Positions 1 through 9,977 of a stretch of 22,637 bases of DNA are shown here, piece after piece. Made by a program: the position numbers and the translations under genes. Positions within the stretch are counted from its first letter, which is position 1. Every line of letters starts with the position of its first letter. The stretch comes from Candidatus Aalborgicola danicus (GTDB taxonomy: Bacteria > Pseudomonadota > Gammaproteobacteria > Burkholderiales > Burkholderiaceae_C): the NCBI GenBank assembly GCA_016703945.1, contig JADJBC010000061.1:1-22637 (forward strand), given 5' to 3'. A model generated the notes under the pieces. That model saw only the letters and a list, made by a program, of their open reading frames with translations. It searched no databases and had not been told where the DNA came from.

Positions 1-3000
1 TGGGCAGCCTCACCATTGTGGACCTGGTGGGTCAGTCAGTACCTGCCCGGTCTCCCAGGACGCCAAGCTGTCGGTCACGGAGCGCGCCTACCTGGAGGGT
101 GTTGCGCACGACACCTGGCGTTTTTTCCGCCAATGTGTGGGGGCCCAGGAACGCCATTTGCCGCCCGACAACCTGCAGCTCACGCCCTGTATGCCATGGT
201 GGCGCACCACTTCACCCACCAACATCGGCATGTCGTTGCTCAGCGTCACCTGTGCGCGGCAGTTTGGCTGGATTGAGTACACAAGACGGCCATGACCCGG
301 CTCGAAGCCACTCTGGCCACGCTGCAGGCCCTGCAGCGCCACTGCGCAGGCACTTCCTGAACTGGTACGACACCCAAACCGGCGCACCGCTGTTGCCCAT
401 CTGTGCGTGTCCACCGTGGACAGTGGCAATCTGGTGGGGCATTTGCTGACGGTGGCCCAGGCCTGTCTGGAACTGGCGCGTGGACCGTTTGAGGTTCGCT
501 CCGGACAGCGGGCCCTGGCGGCCCTGCGCCAGCGCATGGCACCGCTGCTGAAGGCGCGAGGCGAACTCTCATCCCAGCAGCGTGTCGTGTTGCGCGGCCT
601 GCTGGCAGACCACCGTGCCACCACCCGATCGCTGGAACGTGATGCACAGGCCCAACGGGGGGCTGATGGTCAGGACCGGGCGGCGGCCGAGGCACTGGCC
701 GGCGACCGGTTGCAGGCCCTGGCGCAGGCCTTTACCGCCATGGCGTGGCAGGCGGAATTCAGCTTTTTGTACCACCGCAAGCGCCACCTGTTTCACATTG
801 GTTACCGCGTTGCCGACCAGCACCTTGACGTCGGGTTTTATGACTTGCTGGCATCCGAGTCCCGCTTGACCAGCGTGTTGGCCATCGCCAAAGGCGACGT
901 GCCGGTGCGGCATTGGGCGTCTCTGGGGCTGACGGGCTGCTGAACGGTTTCAGCGTCGGTCTGCGATCCTGGACCGGTTCCATGTTCGAGTACCTGATGC
1001 CCACCCTGGTGCTGTCGGAGCCGCCGGGCAGCGTGTTTGCGTGCTGACCTGCCACGCCGCCTTGCATGAACAAGTGGCCTATGCAAAACGGTGTGCCCTG
1101 GGGCATTCCGAATCATTTCTGCACTGGCTGACGCCTCACTGGCCCTGCCAGTACGCTTTGGGGTGCCCGCGCCTGTGCGCCGCACCCCGCCTGACGAACT
1201 GGTGGTGGCACCCTATGCCACTGGCTCTGGGCGCCCTGGTGTCACCGCGTTGCGCGGTCGACAACTTCCGTTTGCTGGAAAGCCTGGGCGCACGTGGCCC
1301 GTACGGTTTTGTGGAGGCGCTGGACTACACCGCTGCGCCATCAGCGCCGGCAGCCGTTCGCCATCGTGGATACCGTCATGGCCCTCTGCTGGGGCATGAG
1401 TATTGCAGCCCTGGCCAACGTCTTGTTGGGTGACCCGGTTCCAGCGCTGGGGCGCTGGCCAATGCCCCCCGGTGAAACTGGCGTGGCGTCCCTGTTGCAC
1501 GAAGCGCCTGCCGCGCGGTGACCCCCCCTACTCAACACCCCGCCGCCAGCGGCCACAAGCCAGTTCACAGCAGCACCGTCGGGTACCCACCCTGTTGCGT
1601 GATGATTCCCGGCACCGGCGCGCTCGAACCGACACACGTGTTGTCCAATGGACGCAAGCAGCGTGCTTGCGGGCCAACGGGCCGGTAGCTGCCGCTGGGG
1701 GCAAACCGCATCACCCCACCGCGCGACGACGCCCGCGTGACGACTGGGCAGTTTTTCTACCTGCGCTGGGCCCCGCGGCCCCGCCCGGTACTCGATGACC
1801 CAACACCCGGCACCGGACCCTGCAAACGCCCATTACCAAAGGTGTTCCACGCCGACCGGGTGAGTTTTGACGCGACCTGGCCCGACCTGAAGGCCCTCAC
1901 ATCACGGTCTGGGTCAGCCCCAGAGGATGACCATTGATTTGCGCCACCTTGGAGTTGCGCAACCTGGATGGCCGCCCTGGACCTGGAACTGATCTCAGCC
2001 TGAGGTCACGCTGGCGGAGCGTCTGGCCGATGAAGCACCCGGCGTTCGCGAATCTGTTTGTGAGTGCCCAATGGCAAGCCGCGCAACAGGCCTTGTTGTT
2101 CGAGCGCAAACCGCGCCTGGCGACCGAGCACGGACTCCAGGCCGGTGCACTTCCTGGCCCACGCGAGCAAATCGTCGGTACGCGGGTGCAGACCGACCGG
2201 CAGCACTGGCTGGGCCGCAACCATGGCCAGCACGCCCCGGCAGCCACCGGCCGGGATGCCTGAGCCGATGGTGTGTCTGAGACCAGCGGTGCACCGCACG
2301 GGGCTGGGCCCCGGTACCTGTGCTTTCGGTGCAGCTACACCTCCCGCCCGCGAAGACCTGGCTGACCTTTGCCACGGCGGTCCCTAACCCTGGACACCTT
2401 GCACGCCGTGATCGACAAAATCGCCAAGCAGCAATGTTCAACGGGCATCACCTGATGTCCGCCACCCTGATGGGTATCCGCCTGCGTTCGTTGCGCATCA
2501 GTGCCGAAAACTTTCTGCCATGCAAACCATGTCCGCGGGCTGGTGATGGCGAGGCCGCCAGCCTGTCTGGTGCCAGGCCCGGCCACCGCTGTCCGAGGTC
2601 TGTGATCGCCGACTGTTATGGCGTTTTGACATCTCCGGGGAGCGGGCGGTGATCCTGGTCTCGCGCCGAAGTCACCCAGGGCCTCGGGCTGCTGGGCCCT
2701 GGCCAAGCGCTCGCTGTGGTCATGGGGCGGCATTGCCTGTGATCTGGTGGTGGTGAATGCCGAAGCGACCTCGCACCGATGCCTGTTGCCAAACGGAATT
2801 GCGGCACTGCGCGAACGCCATGTCAACGATGGCCGCCCACCCTGGTCGGCGGGCTGTCACCGGCTTGCATGTGTTGCGCGGCGAGATGTCTCGACCGACG
2901 AGCTGAGCACCCTGAAGGCCTTGGCGCGGGTGCGCATCACGCCGACGGCCGCCCGCTGACCACCACGTGCAGGAATGGATGGCCCTGCACGAACAGGGCT

Positions 3001-5476
3001 CAAGACAACGCCAAAACCACGCCATCGTGGCCCGGTGCCGTGCCCTGGCACGGTGGGTGACAGCACCGTGGGCACACCGAAGGGGAGTTTTCGCGCCACG
3101 ACAAAACCTTTCATTTTGACGTCAGTGACCGGCTGCGTCCGCACGCCTGGATCAACGTCTGGCCAACCCAGGTTTTGGTCCAGGTGTCGGAGGCTGGCAG
3201 CGGCTACACCTGGGCGGTCAATAGCCGGCTGAACCAGCTCACCGCCTGGTCCAATGACCCCGGTCGCCGATCCGCCCGCCGAATGGTTGTTGTTGCAGGA
3301 CTGCAAGACACAAGACACCTGGTCGGCCATGCCCAATGCGTGGTCTGCACCGGGCAGGCCCCACCGTGGCGCACGAACAGGGTGTGACCCTGATCAGCCA
3401 CCGCCGGCCAGCCTGGAGGTCAGTGTCAGCTGGTGTGTCGACGTGGAAACCTCGGTCAAGCAAATCGGCATCCCGCTGAACAACCGGCCAAAACCGCTGC
3501 ACATGCGCCTGGTGGGGCTGGCCGAATGGATGATGGGCGCCAACCGGTCGGATCGCAGCACGGTGCGCAGTGCCAGCTACACGCTGCCCATGGCGCGGGC
3601 CAGACTGAGGTTTGACGGCGACACAGTGGACCGGTCCGCTGGTTTTGGCGCAGGCACCGCCTTTTGTGCGCTAACGCAGTGGAAGAGCTGGGCGACTGGA
3701 CCTGTGACCGCCGGAGTGGTTTGACGCGGCCGGGCAACTGGTGGTCCGGCGACTTCCGGTCAGACCAGCGGTCAGGGCCTGGACCCCTGCGCGGCGCTGG
3801 GCTTGCGCCTGGATGTGATGCGCGGTGAATCGGTCGAGCGCAGTTTCCTGCTGGGGTATGCCAACGACGCCGGCCGCCGCGCAACTGGCGTCGGCGGCAG
3901 CTGCGGTGGCCGGCGCGCAGCGCGTGCAGCAGGTCCGGGACTTACTGGACCAACTGCTGGGGCACAGTGACGGTCAAGACGCCGGACCCCGTTCGATGCT
4001 GCCATGGTCAACCGCTGGTTGTTGTACCAGGCCGTGAGTTGCCGTTTGTGGGCCAAAGCCGGTTTCTACCAGGCCGGGGGCGCCACCGGCTACCGGGACC
4101 AATTGCAGGATGCGATGGCCCTGGTGGACTGCGCCGCAGATGTTGCGCCAGCAAATCGTACTGTGTGCGTCACGCCAGTTTGAAGCCGGTGACGTGCAAC
4201 ACTGGTGGCACGCGCCGCTGGGTGCTGGCGTGCGCACCCACCTTCGGACGACCTGCCTTGGCTGGCGAGTGCCACCGCACTACCTGCGCGCCGCCGGCGA
4301 CACGGCCTTGCTGGACGAGGGCATCCCGTTTCTGGAAGGCATGGAAATTCCCCCGGTGCCGAAGACGCCTACTTCGCACCCACGGTCAGCGCCCGGCAAG
4401 CCACGCTGATGAACACGTTGCACTGGCGATGGACCGCAGCCTGCGTGTCGGTGTGCATGGCCTGCCGCTGATGGGCTCGGGCGACTGGAATGACGGCATG
4501 AACCGGGTCGGCATAGAAGGGCGGCGAGTCGGTCTGGCTGGGCTGGTTCTTGTGCCAGTTGGTGACCGAGCTGGCACCGCTGGCCCGCGCGTGGCGACCT
4601 GGCGCGCGTCACCGACATGGGACGATGCCGCCGAGGCTGGAAGGCCGCGCTCAACGGTCCCCTGGGATGGGCCATGGTTCAAGCGGGCCTTTTTGATGAC
4701 GGCCAGCCGTTTGGGCGCCAGGCCAATGCCGAGGCCCACATCGACCTGATCGCCCAGGCCTGGGCGGTGTTGTCCCGACGCCGCCACACGCGATAAACAA
4801 GGCCTGGCCTTGCAGGCAGTGGACGCTTTGCTGGTGGAGCCGGAAATGGGCCTCATCCGGGTTGCTGGACCCGCCGCTGCAACACGCGCAGCCCAGTGCC
4901 GGTCCACATCCAGGCCTACCCGCCCGGTGTGCGCGAAAACGGGGGCCAATACGCCCATGCCGGTGTCTGGGCCCTGATGGCCGTGGCCGACTACGCACGC
5001 AACAACCCGCAAGCCCTGACCCACAAGGACGATGTTTACCGCTACTTCACCTACCTGAGCCCGGCGCACCGCGCCAAACATGTCACCCGTGGCCCGCGGC
5101 TGGGCACTGAACCCTATGTCATGACGGCCGACATCTACACCCAGCCGCCCTATGTCCGGGCGTGGCGGCTGGAGCTGGTACACCAGGTGCCGCCGCCTGG
5201 ATGCACCGGGGCGCCATCGAGTCGGTCTTTTGGGCGCAATGGGGTGCGCAGGAGTTGTCTTTTCAGCCCTGCCTGCCATCCCACTGGTACCAGGCCGAGA
5301 TCACGCTGGTCCGTGCCGGGCGCAGCATGCACTTTGTGCTGGTCAACGACAGCCTGGTCAATGCCCTGCTGGCCACCGGTCTGCCGGCCAGCCAGGCGCT
5401 GACCGTCGGCCAGGCCTTGCGGTGGACGACCTTGCCGCACAGCAGTTCTTTTGTGCTGGCACTGCAAACCACATGA
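1..5476 (+). pseudogene. ndvB: Cyclic beta-1,2-glucan synthase (NdvB/ChvB-like), C-terminal part, multiply frameshifted
   Basis: The family makes periplasmic cyclic beta-1,2-glucans for osmoadaptation: a GT84 glucosyltransferase region followed by a glycoamylase-like region and a GH94 phosphorylase region. Only the middle and C-terminal parts lie here; the start is outside the window. Diagnostic blocks are found in changing frames: WRFFRQCVGAQE and LPPDNLQL near 100-180, FLNWYDTQTG near 355, STVDSGNLVGHLL near 410, FSFLYHRKRHLFHIGYRV near 760-810, YDLLASESRLTS near 840, AIAKGDVPVRHW near 890, WTGSMFEYLMP near 970, NSRLNQLTAWSNDP near 3220, GSGDWNDGMNRVGIEG near 4475-4520 (GH94 core), YPPGVRENGGQYAHAG near 4920-4965, and AAWMHRGAIESVF near 5190-5230. 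The last frame ends with TGA at 5474-5476. At least twenty frame changes are needed, yet the residues between them stay family-like, which points to indel error rather than old decay. Function is confident; intactness in the real organism is unknown. Confidence 0.88.
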
Positions 5477-5492
5477 TTGTCAGGAATTTTAT

Positions 5493-6306
5493 ATGAAATC
5501 AGGCTCTAGCCCACGTGTTGTGGACCCGAGTAGCTATCAAATTGATAGTGTCTCAAAGCCCAAAGCGACACGGCTTGAGCGGACCTGGAAGGTGGTGCGC
5601 CTGGTTGCCTCGTCCTGGTTGGATGACTACGCGTTGAGCATGGGCGCGGCCCTGGCCTACTACACCCTGTTCTCGCTGGCGCCTTTGTTGCTGATCGTGA
5701 TTTCGGTGGCCGGGTTGGTGTTTGGGGAGGATGCGGCGCGGGGCGAGGTCTCCAAACAACTCGGTGCCCTGATGGGGGAACAAAGCGCCAGCGCCGTAGC
5801 TGGCCATTGGGTTCTTGTTGGTTGTGTCCCTAGTGGCCAGTGCTGCCTTGGCGTTGGTCAGTCGCTGGGGTGAGCCGCTGTTTCGCGGCTGGTATGCGCT
5901 GGCCGAAATCACCAACGCGATTGGCAGCTTCGCGCTGATCGCCGCCATGTTTGCGCTGATTTACAAGGTCATGCCCCGGGCGCGGGTGCAGTGGAACGGC
6001 GTCTGGATTAGCGCCGTTTCCACGTCGCTGTTGTTTCTGCTGGGCAAATCGCTGATCGGCTGGTATGTCAGCAGCAGCGGAGTTACGAACGGTTTTGGCG
6101 CAGCGGGTTCGCTGGTGGTGATTTTGTTGTGGGTCAATTACTCGGCCCAGATCTTCCTGATCGGTGCCGAGTTCACCTGGAGTCTACGCCAATGCCTATG
6201 GCTCCGCAGTTTGGTGCGCTCGCACACAGACGCCATACCGTCGCCTGGTGCACCATCTGTCCCAGCAAGCGCCCGTCGGCGCAGGCACATCGGGACCCTA
6301 CCATGA
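5493..6306 (+). pseudogene. YihY/BrkB (UPF0761) family inner-membrane protein, two single-base frameshifts
   Basis: Polytopic membrane protein of the YihY/virulence factor BrkB family; molecular function is not established. The typical block SMGAALAYYTLFSLAPLLL lies about 48 residues from the ATG at 5493. It is followed by further hydrophobic segments (AIGFLLVVSLVASAALALV, FALIAAMFALIYKVMP, LVVILLWVNYSAQIFLIGAEFTW). Removing one G at 5802-5803 joins AVA to AIGFLL. Removing the A at 6181 restores EFTWVYANAYGS. The 3' end is therefore uncertain; one frame stops at 6304-6306, giving an ATGA overlap with the next gene. An AGGA at 5482-5485 supports the ATG at 5493, 16 bases after the ndvB-like stop, so the two probably form an operon. 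The first ~20 codons fall inside a dispersed repeat (5505-5548), so the ancestral start may have been further downstream. Confidence 0.82.
5505..5548 (+). repeat. Dispersed palindromic repeat, copy A (inside yihY-like 5' end)
   Basis: Begins TCTAGCCCACG, then 16 bases, then AGCTATCAA. It ends in a near-perfect hairpin, CTATCAA-A-TTGATAG (5534-5548). Copies B (20881-20926) and C (17919-17962, opposite strand) keep AGCCCACG and AGCTA exactly 16 bases apart. This resembles an intergenic repeat I recall from Comamonadaceae, but that is from memory. Here it is read in frame as part of the YihY-like N terminus (GSSPRVVDPSSYQIDS). Confidence 0.65.
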
Positions 6307-6458
6307 ATATGCAACTCGGCCTTACCCCTTTAATCTCCCTCCTGGCTGGCATCCTGATTTTGGTGATGCCCCGGTTGCTGAACTACATCGTTGCCGTCTA
6401 CCTGATCGTCGTGGGCCTGATTGGGCTGTTTGGCGCCAGCGGCATGCGTATCAGCTGA
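6303..6458 (+). CDS. DUF3096 family small membrane protein (51 aa)
   Basis: A 51-residue, almost wholly hydrophobic peptide beginning MNMQLGLTPLISLLAG and continuing ILILVMPRLLNYIVAVYLIV. This is the characteristic DUF3096 pattern: two membrane segments around a PRLLNYIVA turn. The function of the family is unknown. The ATG at 6303 overlaps TGA 6304-6306 of the preceding YihY-like frame, suggesting translational coupling; there is no strong Shine-Dalgarno of its own. It ends at TGA 6456-6458 within the palindrome TCAGCTGA, at the convergent 3' end of the lipoprotein gene on the other strand. The frame is intact although both neighbours are broken. Confidence 0.8.
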   Translation: MNMQLGLTPLISLLAGILILVMPRLLNYIVAVYLIVVGLIGLFGASGMRIS

Positions 6459-7084
6459 ACAAACTGCGCCAGTTCGCCCAACACCGCGTGCACCGCGCGG
6501 TTGGCGGCCACCACACCGGCCTGGGCGTTCTCTGCGCCCGCATCCACCCGCTGGTCAAACTCCTTCAGCCCACCACCCCGGCGTGTCCTTTTCGTCCACC
6601 AGGTAGGCCCTTAGCGTCCTTACGCTGCTGGGGCTGCTGAAAAACTCCTGTTGCAGACGCACAATTTCGGTGTCCAGCCGCAGGTCGGCACTGGCCGATC
6701 CGGAGGCCATCACCACGGCCTGAAAACCCCCTTGTGACAAGGCCGCCACCAGCAAGGGCCCCAGCATGCGTGCCGGGGTGTCGACCCATTCGCTGCGGGC
6801 AAAGTACTCCAGTTTGCTGGGGCTCGCGCAGGTAGATGATGCGCTGACTGTCAAAGCCCGAAGCGGCGCGCACCGGGTTGACGATCAGTGTCCGCGTACC
6901 CACCGGTGTGCTGGCGGCTGTGGGCCGGGCCGAGGCCGCCAGCGTGTCATCCAGCGCGTAGAAGGCCGGTGGTGCCGTGGCCTTGGGTGTCAACACACTG
7001 CAGGCGCTGAGCATTGCCACCACCATCAATGTGGCTACGCCGCGCAACCGGCGACCGGTTGGCAGGGTGTCGGAACGTGCTCAT
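6451..7084 (-). pseudogene. ABC-type transport auxiliary lipoprotein (PqiC/YmbA-like), frameshifted
   Basis: Last gene of the lipid-transport operon. A signal peptide (ATLMVVAMLSAC) carries lipobox LSAC, followed by PPAFYALDD, TLIVNPVRAASGFDSQRIIYL and, in another frame, LEYFARSEWVDTPARML, LRLDTEIVRLQQEF and LRAYLVDEKDT. This is the order expected for the PF03886-type auxiliary lipoprotein that works with MCE transporters at the outer membrane. The ATG at 7084 has AAGGACGG ahead of it and lies 15 bases after the mlaD-like stop, but needs one indel near 7050 to join the lipobox frame; an in-frame alternative is TTG at 7047. Further shifts occur near 6830 and 6565. The C-terminal part (GVVAANRAVHAVLGELAQF) reads to about 6460; the nearest TGA on this strand is 6453-6451, so the end is approximate. 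Confidence 0.78.
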
Positions 7085-7099
7085 GGTTTCCCGTCCTTT

Positions 7100-7937
7100 T
7101 CACCGCGGGCCGTCGGACGCGGTTCGTCCCAAAATCAGGCCGCTGGGGTCGCGTGTGGGTTTGTTCGGTCAGCCGCCGCAGGAACTGCTCAAGGTCTCCA
7201 GCTCTGCCAGCAGGCGCTCCACCTCGGGCAGCGTTTGGGTGCCCAGGCGCTGAATGCCGACACCGATGCCGTCGGCCGCCAGTGAGGCGCTGTGTCCGGC
7301 CTTTGACAAGTCACCACCCATCCTGCCGACCGCGTCCGCGCTGCGCCCCAGGCGGTCTATCAGTGGCCCCAATTTGGCGGTCGCCACCGAGGTGTTGCTC
7401 AGAATGGCCTTGAAAGCCGTCTGGTTGTCCGGGCTCAGAATGGCATTGATGTTGTTGGAGGTGCTGTCGAGTTTGCCCAGCACACTGGTCAGCACGTTCT
7501 CCAGCCGCGCGCTCAGCGACGGCCGGGTCTGGATGATGGGGTATTGGTTGGGGGCAATGGCCAGCAAGGGCAGGGAGTCGGTAGAGCCCCCACTCAGTTC
7601 TACATAGGTGATGCCGGTCCGGCCCTGGGTTTTCAGAATGGCAATGGTGTCCTGTTTGACCGGCGAACCCTGCACCAGCGCCAACAGCAGGGTCACCCGC
7701 TGGGGGTTGCGGTGGTCGAGCACGATTGAGCGCACCTTGCCCTCGTCCACACCGTTGTATTTGACCGGCGCATTCAGGTTCAGTCCAGCCACCGACTCGT
7801 CTTCGATGGCCCAGTACAGGTCGTAGTCGGTTTGCCCAGGCCCCGCCGGTCGGACAGCCACAACAGCCCGGCAATCAGCACGGCGCCCAGGCCCAGTACA
7901 AGGCGCCAACGGCGGCAAAACTCAGCTTGGTTTCCAT
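7100..7937 (-). pseudogene. MlaD-type MCE domain protein, frameshifted near both ends
   Basis: Periplasmic substrate-binding component of an Mla-like lipid ABC transporter. The N terminus METKLSFAAVGA is followed, after a frame change, by the membrane anchor LVLGLGAVLIAGLLWL. After another change the MCE domain starts at QTDYDLYWAIEDESVAGLNL and continues with APVKYNGVDEGKV, GITYVELSGG and a helical C-terminal region with LENVLTSVLGKLDSTSNNIN. The central frame is open from about 7835 to 7169. A last shift near 7180 gives LEQFLRRLTEQ and the tail DPSGLILGR, ending at TGA 7102-7100. The ATG at 7937 overlaps the last 16 bases of the ATPase gene. Total length would be about 275-280 residues, normal for operon-encoded MlaD/MCE proteins that work with a lipoprotein partner. 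Confidence 0.83.
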
Positions 7938-8716
7938 GCCGGTTCCTGTTGCGCACTGCGGCCACGCGGGCCGTCAAAAAATGCCCGCACCATCGGTTGT
8001 CCAATTGTGAAAGCTCCTGCATCGAGCCACGGCCTGCCCGGCCATCCCCCCAGCACCGCCACCCGGTCGGCCACCTGCCACAGCAGGTCCAGGTCATGGG
8101 TGATCATCACCACGGTCAGTCCATACAGGTCGCGCAACTCGCGCACCAGCTTGTCCACACCGGCGGCGCTGGTAGGGTCCAGGCCGGCCGTGGGTTCGTC
8201 CAGAAACAGCAGCTCGGGGTCCAGCGCCAGGGCACGGGCCAGCGAGGCACGTTTCATCATGCCGCCGCCTCAGCCCGACGGGTATTGGTTTTCGACCTCG
8301 GGTTTGAGGCCTACCATCGACAACTTCCAGCGGGCGATGTCGTCAATCAGCTTGTCGCCGAGGTCGGTGTGTTCGTGCAGCGGCAGCCCCACGTTCTCCA
8401 GCACCGTCAGCGAGCCAAACAAGCCGCCTTGTTGAAACATCACACCCCAGCGCTGGCGCAGCGCCAGGGCCTCGATGTCTTCGATGTCTTCCAACGGTAC
8501 CCCCAGTACCTGCACCGTACCGGCACTGGGTTTTTGCAGCAGGATCATCTCTCGCAGCAGTGTGGACTTGCCCGAGCCGCTGCCGCCAATGACCGCAAAT
8601 ATCTCACCCCGGGGCACCTGCAGATCCAGATGCTGGTGCACCGTGTGGTCGCCAAAACGGGTGGCCACCTGGTGCATGTCAATCACAGACTCCGGGCGAT
8701 TTTTCAGTGTGGGCAT
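7922..8716 (-). pseudogene. MlaF-type ABC transporter ATPase with stop in the signature motif
   Basis: Cytoplasmic ATPase that powers the lipid transporter. The start ATG at 8716 lies one base after the permease stop. From that start: Walker A GGSGSGKST at residues 44-52, a Q-loop region near 90 (VMFQQGGLF), Walker B LLFLDEP with D173-E174, D-loop GLDP and H-loop His207 (MITHD). Codon 149 is TGA: the sequence reads PSG-stop-GGG-MMKR where the family has LSGGMMKR. The observed GGCTGAGGCGGC differs from an expected GGCCTGAGCGGC by one lost C and one gained G four bases later, so total length and frame are unchanged. Another compensated frame slip lies near 8010-8060, where the second frame reads GSMQELSQLDN. 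The end is TGA 7924-7922. Confidence 0.85.
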
Positions 8717-8717
8717 G

Positions 8718-9853
8718 TCATAGGTCCAAAAGGCTGAAGGCGATGGAGAAAAGGGCGTCGGCGACGATGACCAGGAAGATGGACTGCACCACACTGCGGG
8801 TGGTTTGTTGGCCTACGCTGTCGGCGCCACCACGGGTGCGAAAACCCTGAAAACAGCCCACCACACTGATGATCACGGCAAACACCGGCGCTTTGGCGAT
8901 GCCCACCAGGTACGAGGTGGCGCTGACCGCCTTTGCCATGCGGTCCAGAAAATCATCAAAGCCCACGTCCAGCTGGCTGCGGGCCGCTGACCATGCCGCC
9001 GGCCACCCCCAGCACATCGGCAAACACCGTCAACAACGGTAGTACCACCACCATGGCAATGATCTTGGGCAGCACCAGCAACTCCAGTGGCGCAATACCC
9101 AGGGTACGCATGGCGTCCACCTCTTCCGTGACCACCATGGTGCCAATTTGCGCGGCAAAGGCCGAGCCGGAACGCCCGGCCAGCGTAATGGCCGTAATCA
9201 GGGGCGCAAATTCGCGCAGCATGGACAGGCCCACCAGATCGGCCACAAAAATATTGGCACCGTACTGGCGCAGTTGGGCCGCGCCCTGGTAGGCGACCAC
9301 CACACCGAGCAAGAAGGACAACAACCCCACAATCGGCAAGGCGTCAAAACCGGCACGCTGGATGTTGAACAGAATGGGGCGCCAGCGCAAACGTGATGGA
9401 TGGGCCAGGCTGCCCACAAAAACCTGCGCCACCTCGCCCACAAAACTCAGCATGGCGTAGGCTTGCTGCCAGTAAAGCGGTTTTGCGCCCCAGGCCCTCC
9501 AGCAGGCCCGGCGCAGGCTGCGGCGTGGCCTTTGCTGGCACCCGCGCCTGGTCTTCCCGGTGCTGGGCTACCACCTGCAGCAGCCGGGCCTGGTTGGCTA
9601 ACAAGCCTTGCAGCGTGACGGCCCGCCCTGGTGCGCAGGCGCACCAGCGGCAGTACAAGACCCAGGCGCCCGCCGTGTCCAGCGCGGTGATGGAGCGCGC
9701 GTCCACGGTGACCGCCGCCTTGCCGTCGACCACCAGCGTGCCCAGTTGCGCATCCACAGGCGCCACGTTGCGCGCCGTCCAGGCACCACCCAACGTCAGG
9801 GCATGGGGGCCTGAGCGGAGGAGGGTGGCGGGAGTGTCGCGCGGGCGGTGCAT
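8718..9853 (-). pseudogene. MlaE-type lipid ABC permease with N-terminal STAS domain, frameshifted
   Basis: Inner-membrane permease of the Mla-like system. Residues 1 to ~110 (ALTLGGAWTARNVAPVDAQL; VTVDARSITALDTAGAWVL) form a STAS-like domain fused to the permease, a known betaproteobacterial arrangement. After shifts near 9650 and 9475 the MlaE core follows: MLSFVGEVAQVFVG, ILFNIQRAGFDALPIVGLLS, LGVVVAYQGAAQLRQYGA, LREFAPLITAITLAGRSGSA, AQIGTMVVTEEVDAMRTLGI. A third shift near 8985 leads to FDDFLDRMAKAVSATSYLVG and the C-terminal SIAFSLLDL, with stop 8720-8718. The ATG at 9853 is the first gene of the operon; 124 bases separate it from the divergent BON gene. Family assignment is strong; the interruptions are probably artefacts. 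Confidence 0.84.
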
Positions 9854-9891
9854 AGGTCAGGCTGACTTTAGGCGCGGCACATGGCCGTGTT

Positions 9892-9907
9892 TGTGCGCGA
9901 GCGCACA
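9892..9907. promoter_or_regulatory. Palindrome S1, TGTGCGC-GA-GCGCACA
   Basis: Perfect 7+7 bp inverted repeat with 2-bp centre in the 124-bp region between the divergent mlaE-like and BON genes. The same core (GTGCGC-N2-GCGCAC) recurs at 20836-20849. Its centre is exactly 42 bp from the centre of S2. The length and the TGTG/CACA ends fit a Crp/Fnr-type dimer site. Function is inferred. Confidence 0.55.
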
Positions 9908-9933
9908 GAGCAAGACTGCGGTTCAGTGCACCG

Positions 9934-9949
9934 TGTGAATACCGTCACA
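9934..9949. promoter_or_regulatory. Crp-like operator S2, TGTGA-N6-TCACA
   Basis: TGTGAATACCGTCACA matches the classical Crp half-sites exactly, with the 6-bp spacer; flanking C and G extend the arms to 7 bp (9932-9951). It lies 28 bases before the BON start codon and about 80 bases before the divergent mlaE-like start. Site type follows the known Crp consensus; which regulator binds here is inference, the obvious candidate being the Crp/Fnr protein at 11405-12160. Confidence 0.6.
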
Positions 9950-9977
9950 CGTTTGTGCCGAAGAACGGAGTCTTTCT

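Noticed and set aside
4386..5279. A 297-codon minus-strand open frame
   Set aside because: It is antisense to the GH94 core of the ndvB-like gene, which is identified by strong motifs in spite of frameshifts.
5790..5815. Programmed ribosomal frameshift in the YihY-like gene
   Set aside because: No slippery heptamer or following structure; removing one G restores the frame, and similar indels occur in all neighbouring genes.
8262..8275. TGA recoding as selenocysteine or alternative code in the ATPase
   Set aside because: The family has Leu here, no SECIS-like structure is evident, and TGA is used as a normal stop throughout the window.
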